Positions 1-5,117 of a DNA stretch of 5,117 bases are shown in pieces. A program made the translations under genes and the position numbers. Origin of the DNA: Candidatus Microgenomates bacterium (GTDB lineage: Bacteria > Patescibacteriota > Microgenomatia > JAADGY01). The stretch's first letter is position 1, and the number at the start of each line of letters is the position of its first letter. The stretch spans positions 1-5,117 of the forward strand of contig WFRL01000049.1 of the NCBI GenBank assembly GCA_015486555.1. The letters are read 5' to 3'. Below the pieces are notes generated by a model that did no database searches, was not told where the DNA came from, and worked only from the letters and a program-made list of their open reading frames with translations.

Positions 1-1
1 T

Positions 2-193
2 CCTAAAAGATTAGCAAAACTAGCTGAAGTTCGGGAGGGAAGAAACAAACTTAAACTAAGAACTAAGAATAATAAGGAGATAATCTTAAACCACCTTCTT
101 AACCATCTCTCCATAAAATTACTATACAAAGAAGAGAAGAGATGTGTCAAGCATTTGTCCAAGTTGCCAAACTATGCTTTAATAGTTGTATGA
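2..193 (+). CDS. 3' end of an unrecognised upstream gene (partial)
   Basis: An open frame enters from the left edge and runs 63 codons to a TGA at 191-193. The visible peptide is rich in Lys, Leu and Asn (begins PKRLAKLAEVREGRNKLK, ends LPNYALIVV) and has no signal or membrane segment. The TGA overlaps the ATG of the next gene as ATGA (190-193), a classic coupling arrangement, which is the best argument that the frame is coding. Against it, positions 54-67 are a tandem heptamer repeat of the kind found between genes, so part of the tail could be repeat-derived or open by chance. The family is not recognised. The Leu/Lys-rich helical look is loosely like the C-terminal domain of a clamp-loader delta/delta' subunit, but that is a weak impression and should not be used as a name. 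Confidence 0.5.
   Translation, partial: PKRLAKLAEVREGRNKLKLRTKNNKEIILNHLLNHLSIKLLYKEEKRCVKHLSKLPNYALIVV
54..67. repeat. Tandem heptamer AACTAAG x2
   Basis: AACTAAG occurs twice head to tail (54-60 and 61-67), followed by the related AATAATAAG. It resembles the GAACTAG x2 tandem at 5081-5094. It lies inside the partial upstream reading frame, where it would encode part of a Lys/Arg/Asn-rich stretch. Two copies of a 7-mer in AT-rich DNA can arise by chance, so significance is modest. Confidence 0.4.
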
Positions 194-1113
194 GAAAAAG
201 AAAAATTTTTATCTCTGTTCTTATCCTTATCAGTGGTAGCCTTCTCTTAGGAGGCTGCACTCTACCCTTTTTATCCAAATCCGCTAGCTTACAAATACTT
301 TCCTCTCCCCGGGCCACGGTGATGCTAAACAATAAAATTGTTGGAGAAACTCCCTTTTTCAATGCCAAGATTAAGCCAAACAATTACAATCTCAAGCTGG
401 TGCCGGTCGGCCAGGGCGACAACATTCTTCCTTACCAAACTCAGCTCAACCTTAAAAATGGTCTTAAAGCGGCTCTTAACTGGAATTTTGGGGCTAGTTT
501 AGCTTCTTCAAGTGGCTACTTAATGACTCAAGAGGCAATTGCCAATCGAAAAAAAGCTGTTTTAATGATTATTTCTGAACCAAGTGGAGCGACAGTCAAA
601 CTCGACGGCCAAGATATTGGAACCACTCCCATCCAAAAAGAAGACTTAGCTCCTAAACAATATAACATTGAGATAAAAGCACCTGGTTATCGGGCGGAGG
701 AAATTGTCGCTAATGTCGAGGCTGGCTATAAGCTGGTTATCAAAGTTAAGTTGGGCCAGGGAGGAGAAAATCTTCAGTTAGGTGAGCTAACTGCTTCCTC
801 TTCAGCTACTCCCACGCCTGCCCAAGAAATAAAGAAAGTAGAAGTCCTAAAAACTCCTACAGGTTGGCTGCGGGTGAGGTCGGCGGCTGGTTTATCTGGT
901 AAAGAATTAACTAAGATCCACCCAGGAGAAAAATATCCTTTCTTTGATAAGAAAAACGGCTGGTACCAAATCGAGTATACCAAAGGCAAAAAGGGTTGGG
1001 TCTCCGGCAGCTACGTCCGCGAGGTAACCAAGACTAAAGAAACTCAAAAACAGCCAGCTCCAACAACCTCACTAAGTGTAACTCCTACTCCCACTTCGCC
1101 TGCCAATGAGTAA
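190..1113 (+). CDS. Lipoprotein with two PEGA domains and a bacterial SH3 domain
   Basis: 307-residue predicted surface lipoprotein. The N-terminus has a basic n-region (MRKRK), a hydrophobic core and a lipobox LGGC with the lipidated Cys at residue 23. Two PEGA repeats follow: about 33-100 (SSPRATVMLNN, GETPF) and about 122-190 (SEPSGATVKLDG, GTTPI, APGY). A Ser/Thr/Pro linker (about 200-212) leads to an SH3b-like domain at about 217-279 (LRVRS, NGWYQIEY, KGWVSGSYV), then a Pro/Thr-rich tail. PEGA domains occur on bacterial surface proteins and SH3b domains often bind cell-wall polymers, so an envelope-anchored wall-binding role is likely; the ligand is unknown. I chose ATG 190 over the in-frame ATG 142: it gives a normal signal peptide, whereas 142 adds 16 non-signal residues, and 190 forms an ATGA overlap with the upstream frame. 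No Shine-Dalgarno is visible. The 3' end overlaps sufC by 8 nt. Domain calls are strong; function is inferred. Confidence 0.88.
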   Translation: MRKRKIFISVLILISGSLLLGGCTLPFLSKSASLQILSSPRATVMLNNKIVGETPFFNAKIKPNNYNLKLVPVGQGDNILPYQTQLNLKNGLKAALNWNFGASLASSSGYLMTQEAIANRKKAVLMIISEPSGATVKLDGQDIGTTPIQKEDLAPKQYNIEIKAPGYRAEEIVANVEAGYKLVIKVKLGQGGENLQLGELTASSSATPTPAQEIKKVEVLKTPTGWLRVRSAAGLSGKELTKIHPGEKYPFFDKKNGWYQIEYTKGKKGWVSGSYVREVTKTKETQKQPAPTTSLSVTPTPTSPANE

Positions 1114-1837
1114 GAAAAACCTTCTTGAACTAGAGAATATTAACCTTACTTTCAAAAAGAAAAAAATTCTGGAGGGAGTAAGTCTAAGTTTAGTAAAAGG
1201 AAAAAGTTATGTTTTAATGGGACCAAACGGCTCTGGAAAATCCTCCCTAGCCAAGGTAATTATGGGTTATTCTAGCTATCAACCAAAAAAGGGGGCAAAA
1301 ATTATCTTCCAAGATCAAGAAATAACTGGCCTTGATATAGATAAACGGGCTAGGTTGGGCATCTTTCTTAGTTCTCAATCCCCACCTGACTTTGATGGCA
1401 TTAGAGTCACTGACCTTCTCCAAACAGCCCTAGCCGACAAAAAGAGTTATCTTCAGATTCGAAAAGAGGTAGAAAAGCTAAGTCAAGAGCTCCAATTAGA
1501 CCCAACCTTAATCAAAAAACCTCTTAATCAGGCCGCTTCCGGGGGGGAAAGAAAAAAACTTGAACTCCTCCAGGCAGCCATTCTTGATCCAACATTTTTA
1601 ATCCTCGATGAAATAGATACTGGAGTAGACGTTGATGCTTTAAAGACAATATCCCAATTCATCAAAAGACATTTTTTTAAAGCCGATAAGACCCTTTTCT
1701 TAATTACTCACTACCAGCGGATTCTTGAATATCTTACTCCTGGCCAGGTGTTAGTGATGAAAGCCGGCCGGATAATTAAAAGCGGCAACTCCTCCTTAGC
1801 TAAACTCATTGATAAAAAGGGTTACCGCTGGATCTAG
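1106..1837 (+). CDS. sufC: SufC, Fe-S cluster assembly ATPase
   Basis: Cytoplasmic ABC-type ATPase of the SUF system. It binds SufB and SufD and powers conformational change in the SufBC2D scaffold during Fe-S cluster assembly. At 243 residues it is close to normal SufC length. Motifs are complete: Walker A GPNGSGKS (39-46), Q-loop Gln91 in FLSSQSP, signature ASGGERKK (144-151), Walker B LILDEID (165-171), D-loop Asp175, and switch His202 in the SufC-typical ITHYQRIL. Other hallmarks are DVDALK (175-180) and the C-terminal GYRWI, equivalent to the usual GYDWI. There are no membrane segments, which separates it from transporter ATPases. The ATG lies inside the lipoprotein stop region (ATGAGTAA, 8-nt overlap) with no Shine-Dalgarno, so translation probably depends on reinitiation from the upstream gene. 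sufB follows after 8 nt. A 7-G run at 1541-1547 falls in the signature motif, but the frame is intact. Confidence 0.97.
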   Translation: MSKKNLLELENINLTFKKKKILEGVSLSLVKGKSYVLMGPNGSGKSSLAKVIMGYSSYQPKKGAKIIFQDQEITGLDIDKRARLGIFLSSQSPPDFDGIRVTDLLQTALADKKSYLQIRKEVEKLSQELQLDPTLIKKPLNQAASGGERKKLELLQAAILDPTFLILDEIDTGVDVDALKTISQFIKRHFFKADKTLFLITHYQRILEYLTPGQVLVMKAGRIIKSGNSSLAKLIDKKGYRWI

Positions 1838-1845
1838 ATTAAACT

Positions 1846-3189
1846 ATGAAAACTACTTTCCAACTAGCTAAAGGCTTGACTGAGGATAATATTCGCCAGA
1901 TTTGGCAACGGAAAAAAGAACCTCAATGGATGCTAGAGTTCCGCCTCCAAGCCCTTAAAATTTTCTATAAGTTACCCTTGCCAAAATGGGGTCCTAATCT
2001 TAGCCAAATAAATTTCGAGGATTTCTCCTACTATCAAGAAGTTACTACCACTCCACCACGATCTTGGGAGGATATCCCCACTGAAATAAAAGCTACCTAC
2101 GAACAACTAGGATTACCAGAAGCTGAACAACGTTTTTTAGCTGGAATTGCCACCCAAGCTGAATCTCAAATCCTCTACAAAAGCCTCCGCCGCCAGCTGC
2201 AAAAAAGGGGGGTTATTTTCCTAAGTATTGGCGAGGGTTTAAAAAAACATCCCCAACTCTTTCGACATTACTTTGCCAGCGTCATCCCTCCTACGGATAA
2301 TAAACTAGCTGCTCTAAATAGCGCGGCTTGGTCCGGTGGTTCCTTCGTCTACGTTCCACCAGGCGTAAAGATAAGCCAACCTATTCAAGCTTACTTTCTC
2401 ATCAACATTCCTTCCGTCGGCCAGTTCGAACGAACCTTAATCATCGTCGATGAGGGGGCTGAACTCAACTATATTGAGGGTTGCTCAGCTCCTCTTTACC
2501 ATCAGTCATCCCTGCACGCTGGAGTAGTCGAGGTAATTGTTAAAGCTGGGGCTAAAATGCGTTACACTACTATTCAAAACTGGAGCAAAAATGTTTATAA
2601 TCTCACTACTCAACGGGCTAAGGTTTACCAAAACGCCACCATGGAGTGGATAGACGGTAATGTTGGTTCTCGAATAACTATGAAGTACCCTTGTTGTTTA
2701 TTAGTTGGTAAAGGGGCTAAGGGCTATGTCCTTTCTCTTTCTTTAGCTAGCCGTGGCCAGTATCACGACACCGGGACCAAGATTTTCCATTTAGCTGCTA
2801 ATACCTCTTCTCGAGTAATCTCTAAATCCATCTCTCTTGAAGGCGGCCGATCATCCTACCGGGGCTTAGTTTATACCTCCCCCCAAGCAGTTAACTCTAA
2901 AAGTAGTGTTAGTTGTGATACCCTTATCCTTGACCCTCAATCCCGCTCGGACACTTACCCCACAATGCAGATTAAAAACCCAAAAAGTCTTATTAGGCAT
3001 GAGGCTACAGTTTCGGTTTTGGATGAGAAAAAATTAACTTACTTAATGAGTCGAGGTTTATCCCGAACTGAAGCTGAAGGTTTATTGGTAACTAGTTTTG
3101 CTACTCCAGTCACCCAGCAGATTCCCCTAGAATATGCTAGTGAGTTGAATAAACTAATTAAATTAGAGATGGAGGCTAGTATTGGTTAG
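1846..3189 (+). CDS. sufB: SufB, Fe-S cluster assembly scaffold
   Basis: Scaffold subunit of SufBC2D, on which the nascent Fe-S cluster is built with sulfur from a cysteine desulfurase. The 447 residues cover an N-terminal helical region (KGLTEDNI, EPQWMLEFRL, 9-34), the beta-helix core (GGSFVYVPPGV 164-174; GQFERTLIIVDEGAELNYIE 192-211; DTGTKIFHL 308-316; SYRGLVY 337-343) and the C-terminal helical domain (LMSRGLSRTEAEGLL 400-414). Matching to E. coli SufB by motif, Cys357 in SCDTLI corresponds to Cys405, Glu386 in RHEATVS to Glu434, and Cys213 in EGCSAP probably to Cys254, so the key positions are present. It is shorter than E. coli SufB (495): it starts directly at the KGL motif and the loop after QNW (243-246) is reduced. 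The SRSDTYP and GHEATVS-like stretches look closer to Gram-positive than proteobacterial SufB. It starts 8 nt after sufC, with only a weak GGA upstream, and overlaps the next start by 8 nt. Confidence 0.96.
   Translation: MKTTFQLAKGLTEDNIRQIWQRKKEPQWMLEFRLQALKIFYKLPLPKWGPNLSQINFEDFSYYQEVTTTPPRSWEDIPTEIKATYEQLGLPEAEQRFLAGIATQAESQILYKSLRRQLQKRGVIFLSIGEGLKKHPQLFRHYFASVIPPTDNKLAALNSAAWSGGSFVYVPPGVKISQPIQAYFLINIPSVGQFERTLIIVDEGAELNYIEGCSAPLYHQSSLHAGVVEVIVKAGAKMRYTTIQNWSKNVYNLTTQRAKVYQNATMEWIDGNVGSRITMKYPCCLLVGKGAKGYVLSLSLASRGQYHDTGTKIFHLAANTSSRVISKSISLEGGRSSYRGLVYTSPQAVNSKSSVSCDTLILDPQSRSDTYPTMQIKNPKSLIRHEATVSVLDEKKLTYLMSRGLSRTEAEGLLVTSFATPVTQQIPLEYASELNKLIKLEMEASIG
3171..3175 (+). promoter_or_regulatory. 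Shine-Dalgarno GGAGG for the TTG-started sufD
   Basis: GGAGG lies inside the sufB 3' end, six bases before the TTG at 3182-3184. It is the only strong ribosome-binding site at a gene start in the window. It decides the start of the short sufD gene: that frame has an upstream stop at 3164-3166, no ATG or GTG between that stop and the TTG, and no Met codon anywhere in the product. Confidence 0.75.
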
Positions 3190-3832
3190 GTTAAGAAATC
3201 AAACACCAATCCTTGTTAAATTATCCTCTTCTCTCACTCGGGACCAGCTCAACCAATTAGCCTCAACCTTCTTAACCTCCCCCTTTCCTTCCGCTCTCCC
3301 CCTATCATCTTCTCAACTCACTCTCAACAAACCCGGCCGGTACCTTATCTACGTCCTCAACTCCTCTTGTGAGCTAAAACTAGATATAAAAACTCCTCAA
3401 ACCAAAGTTCTTATTCTGGCAGCCTATTGGGGTAAAAAGACAGAAAAATACTCCTTCCACTTAGAAGAAATATTTCACTATCCTTCTTGCCGTTCTCTAG
3501 TTCGGGTGGTAAGCATTCTTGAAGGAGCCACCAAGTTTTTTTATCAGACCACTATCCAGGCCAAATCGAAAGCCAAAAATATCTCTGCTCAGCAGGAAAA
3601 CTATAATCTCATTCTCTCTCCTCAAGCTGAGGTAGAAAGCCAGCCTTTTCTAGAGATAAACAACGGCCAGCTAAAGTGCAGCCATTCTTCAGTCACCACC
3701 CCAACCGAGGAAAACAAATTAAATTATCTCCTTAGCCGAAGCTTAACTTCGACCAAAGCAAAAGAATTATTAATTAGAGAGACTCTCCAAACTCTAGAAA
3801 GCAGATTCAGAGACTTCTTCGGGGATGAATAA
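3182..3832 (+). CDS. sufD: Minimal SufD-like Fe-S assembly protein
   Basis: 216-residue SufB/SufD-family protein, about half the length of classical SufD (roughly 400-450). SufD pairs with SufB and SufC in SufBC2D and helps iron entry and cluster formation at the interface. The recognisable part is the end of the beta-helix plus the C-terminal helices: LVRVVSILEGATKFFYQTTI (106-125), then NLILSPQAEVESQPFLEI (142-159), NGQLKCSH (161-168) and LNYLLSRSL (180-188), followed by KAKELLIRETL (192-202). His168 in KCSH corresponds to E. coli SufD His360. The E. coli-type N-terminal helical domain and many beta-helix turns are missing, replaced by about 90 weakly conserved residues. No frameshift is evident and the open frame is clean, so this looks like a reduced gene and not a decayed one. 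The start is TTG with a good Shine-Dalgarno; the first 8 nt overlap the sufB stop. The 3' end overlaps serS by 26 bp tail to tail. An alternative name is a generic SufBD protein; position after sufB favours SufD. Confidence 0.85.
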   Translation: MVRLRNQTPILVKLSSSLTRDQLNQLASTFLTSPFPSALPLSSSQLTLNKPGRYLIYVLNSSCELKLDIKTPQTKVLILAAYWGKKTEKYSFHLEEIFHYPSCRSLVRVVSILEGATKFFYQTTIQAKSKAKNISAQQENYNLILSPQAEVESQPFLEINNGQLKCSHSSVTTPTEENKLNYLLSRSLTSTKAKELLIRETLQTLESRFRDFFGDE

Positions 3833-5054
3833 CTTTAGTTCCTACAAAGGATTGTAAAACCTCTGGCACCCGAACACTACCATCAGCTTGTTGGTAATTC
3901 TCCAAGATAGCTACCAGAATGCGGGGTGAAGCTATGGCGGTGTTATTAAAGGAATAAGCTAATTTTTTTCTTCCATCCTTAGCTCGATAGTAAATCTTCA
4001 AGCGTCGGGTTTGGAAATCAGTCATTATTGAGTCGGACATTGTCTCCCCATACTTACCCCGTCCTGGCATCCAGGCCTCAATATCATACTTCTTATAATG
4101 AGGCTCGCCCATATCTCCGCTACACATCAACAGCACCCGGTAAGGTATCCCTAATTCTTGGAGGAGCTCTTCAGAATTGCGCCGCAGCTCTTCCAACCAT
4201 TGCTCTGCTTTTTTCTTATCAGCCACATCAATTACCAACTGTTCTATCTTCATAAACTCATGGACCCGATACACCCCTCGAGTGTCCTTACCGTAAGAGC
4301 CGGCCTCTCGCCGATAACAAGGAGAAAAGGCAGCAAACTTTACCGGCAGGTCCTCTTGGTGGAGGGTTTCTTGGGAAAAATAAGCCATCATCGGCTGTTC
4401 AGCCGTCCCTGCTAAAAAAGTATCCTTATCGTTTAGTTGATATGTCTCCCCTTTACCCCAAGGAAACTGGCCGGAACCAAAAAGAACAAATTCTTTAACA
4501 AGAGCCGGGGCAACAATAGGAATAAAGCCTTTTTTGATTAGTTTCTGGAGGGCATAAAAGAGAACTCCAAGATGAAGGAAGACTCCTTCGTTTTTAAGAA
4601 AGTAGCCCCGAAAACCAGAAACTTTAGCTCCTCGCTGAAGATCAATAATGTCCAACATCTGTCCGAGTTGGTCATGAGTTTGAGGTTGAAAATCAAACTT
4701 TGGTATTTCTCCCCACTCACCAATAACTTGATTGTCACTCTCATCTTTCCCAATAGGAACATCCTCAGCAATGACGTTAGGAATATGACTCCAAATTATC
4801 TCCAATTCATTTAAAATAGGCCTATATTTAGTTTCTAATTCCTTGAGCTGTTTTTTAAGTTTTTTAGCTTTTTCTTGGTCTGAGCGGGTCAGTTTATTTT
4901 TCTTCGCCCGCAGGTCCTCAATCTGGCGTTGAAGGCCTTTTTTAGCTTCTGCTAACTCAACCAACTTATCCACTAAAGTCGGATCAAGGTTTTTGTTTTT
5001 TGTTGCCTCTTTTACCTTTTCTTTGTTCTCAAGAATGTACTTCAGATTCAGCAT
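3807..5054 (-). CDS. serS: Seryl-tRNA synthetase (SerRS)
   Basis: Cytoplasmic class II aminoacyl-tRNA synthetase that charges tRNA-Ser (and tRNA-Sec where present) with serine. At 415 residues it is complete and slightly short for a bacterial SerRS (about 420-430). The N-terminus MLNLKYILENKEKVKEA is typical and fixes the ATG at 5054-5052. A charged coiled-coil arm (about 27-90, ending SHIPN), which contacts the tRNA long variable arm, is a little shorter than usual. Catalytic motifs: TAE (217-219) in the serine-binding loop; motif 2 CYRREAGSYGKDTRG (246-260) with RVHEFMKIEQ; Glu337 in GETMS; DFQTRR (346-351); and motif 3 FNNTAIASPR (369-378) with ILENYQQADGS. Asn370-Asn371-Thr372 replaces the common Asn-Gly-Ser, a conservative change in the serine pocket. 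The stop is TGA (3809-3807). The C-terminal tail (HPRRSL) is encoded within the overlap with sufD. It is transcribed separately from its own promoter and is convergent to the suf operon. Confidence 0.98.
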   Translation of the reverse strand: MLNLKYILENKEKVKEATKNKNLDPTLVDKLVELAEAKKGLQRQIEDLRAKKNKLTRSDQEKAKKLKKQLKELETKYRPILNELEIIWSHIPNVIAEDVPIGKDESDNQVIGEWGEIPKFDFQPQTHDQLGQMLDIIDLQRGAKVSGFRGYFLKNEGVFLHLGVLFYALQKLIKKGFIPIVAPALVKEFVLFGSGQFPWGKGETYQLNDKDTFLAGTAEQPMMAYFSQETLHQEDLPVKFAAFSPCYRREAGSYGKDTRGVYRVHEFMKIEQLVIDVADKKKAEQWLEELRRNSEELLQELGIPYRVLLMCSGDMGEPHYKKYDIEAWMPGRGKYGETMSDSIMTDFQTRRLKIYYRAKDGRKKLAYSFNNTAIASPRILVAILENYQQADGSVRVPEVLQSFVGTKVIHPRRSL

Positions 5055-5061
5055 AAATTTA

Positions 5062-5070
5062 ATTATATCA
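5062..5070 (-). promoter_or_regulatory. Extended -10 promoter of serS, predicted leaderless
   Basis: Read on the - strand, TGATATAAT (5070 to 5062) is a perfect extended -10 element (TGnTATAAT). A -35 at 17-bp spacing would be TTCCTA (5090-5085), only a partial match to TTGACA, which is acceptable for extended -10 promoters. The standard -10 to start distance puts transcription initiation at about 5055, one base before the serS ATG at 5054. No Shine-Dalgarno lies between the -10 and the ATG. The mRNA is therefore predicted to be leaderless or nearly so. Confidence 0.6.
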
Positions 5071-5080
5071 TCACATATTG

Positions 5081-5115
5081 GAACTAGGAACTAGGTTAGA
5101 AAATGACCAATTTTC
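5081..5115. repeat. Tandem GAACTAG x2 followed by a small inverted repeat
   Basis: In the short region upstream of serS, GAACTAG is repeated head to tail (5081-5087, 5088-5094). It is followed by GAAAAT (5099-5104), a 5-base loop and ATTTTC (5110-5115), a 6-bp inverted repeat. The stem is AT-rich, so it is unlikely to be a strong terminator. Low-complexity words of this type are, to my recollection, common between genes in Microgenomates. The proposed -35 of serS falls inside the GAACTAG repeat. The element probably continues beyond the right edge. Confidence 0.5.
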
Positions 5116-5117
5116 AA

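Noticed and set aside
99..128. Possible promoter TTAACC (99-104), 18-bp spacer, TATACA (123-128).
   Set aside because: Both hexamers are imperfect matches, expected often in AT-rich DNA, and the site lies inside the upstream open frame. Kept only as a weak candidate.
142..189. In-frame upstream ATG (142) as the lipoprotein start, preceded by a GA-rich stretch.
   Set aside because: It would add 16 residues (MCQAFVQVAKLCFNSC) before a perfect lipoprotein signal peptide, while ATG 190 gives a standard signal and an ATGA overlap. The purine stretch before 142 is not a clear Shine-Dalgarno.
147..989. Open frames on the - strand opposite the lipoprotein (147-383, 774-989).
   Set aside because: Antisense to clear signal peptide, PEGA and SH3 coding sequence, with no independent support.
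1541..1547. Run of seven G in sufC as an assembly error.
   Set aside because: It encodes the conserved SGGE signature in the right frame, so the sequence is consistent.
2201..2212. A6G6 run in sufB as a programmed frameshift site or sequencing error.
   Set aside because: The codon phase does not match the A_AAA_AAG slippery pattern, and SufB reads through in frame with conserved residues on both sides.
3737..3751. Small hairpin CGAAG-CTTAA-CTTCG as a terminator for serS or sufD.
   Set aside because: Only 5 bp of stem, no T-run on either strand, and it is inside sufD coding sequence before the stop.
4028..4814. Open frames on the + strand opposite serS (4028-4255, 4158-4415, 4572-4814).
   Set aside because: They lie entirely antisense to a well-conserved SerRS, have no ribosome sites or recognisable domains, and are shadows of its codon pattern.

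Overview
The window is a compact, AT-rich bacterial segment with almost no intergenic DNA. The lipoprotein carries a layout (lipobox, two PEGA repeats, bacterial SH3 domain, Pro/Thr tail) that I associate with Candidate Phyla Radiation bacteria, most likely Microgenomates. Overlapping genes, shortened protein families and short heptamer repeats near both ends fit that view. This placement is inference from gene style, not from a marker phylogeny. Stop codons TAA, TAG and TGA are all used where a stop is expected, so the standard bacterial code applies; there is no sign of UGA recoding.

Left to right on the + strand: the 3' end of an unrecognised gene (2-193); a PEGA/SH3 lipoprotein (190-1113); sufC, the SUF ATPase (1106-1837); sufB, the Fe-S scaffold (1846-3189); and a very short sufD homologue with a TTG start (3182-3832). 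Junctions are 4-nt overlap, 8-nt overlap, 8-nt gap and 8-nt overlap, so the five genes look like one translationally coupled operon. On the - strand, serS (seryl-tRNA synthetase, 3807-5054) converges on the operon and overlaps the sufD 3' end by 26 bp. Its promoter, a perfect extended -10, lies so close to the ATG that the mRNA is predicted to be leaderless.

SufB, SufC and SufD together form the SufBC2D complex, in which SufC ATP hydrolysis drives Fe-S cluster assembly at the SufB-SufD interface. The residues known to matter at that interface (SufB Cys/Glu, SufD His) are visible here although SufD is about half the usual length. No cysteine desulfurase (SufS) or SufU/SufE partner lies in the window, so the sulfur source is outside it or different. 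The lipoprotein has no obvious biochemical link to Fe-S assembly; its place in the operon is the most curious feature of the layout.

I found no tRNA, rRNA, CRISPR array, transposon or riboswitch, and no convincing intrinsic terminator. I do not see an undescribed multi-gene system; the second-look points are the minimal SufD, the lipoprotein-SUF coupling, the leaderless serS and the sufD/serS overlap.
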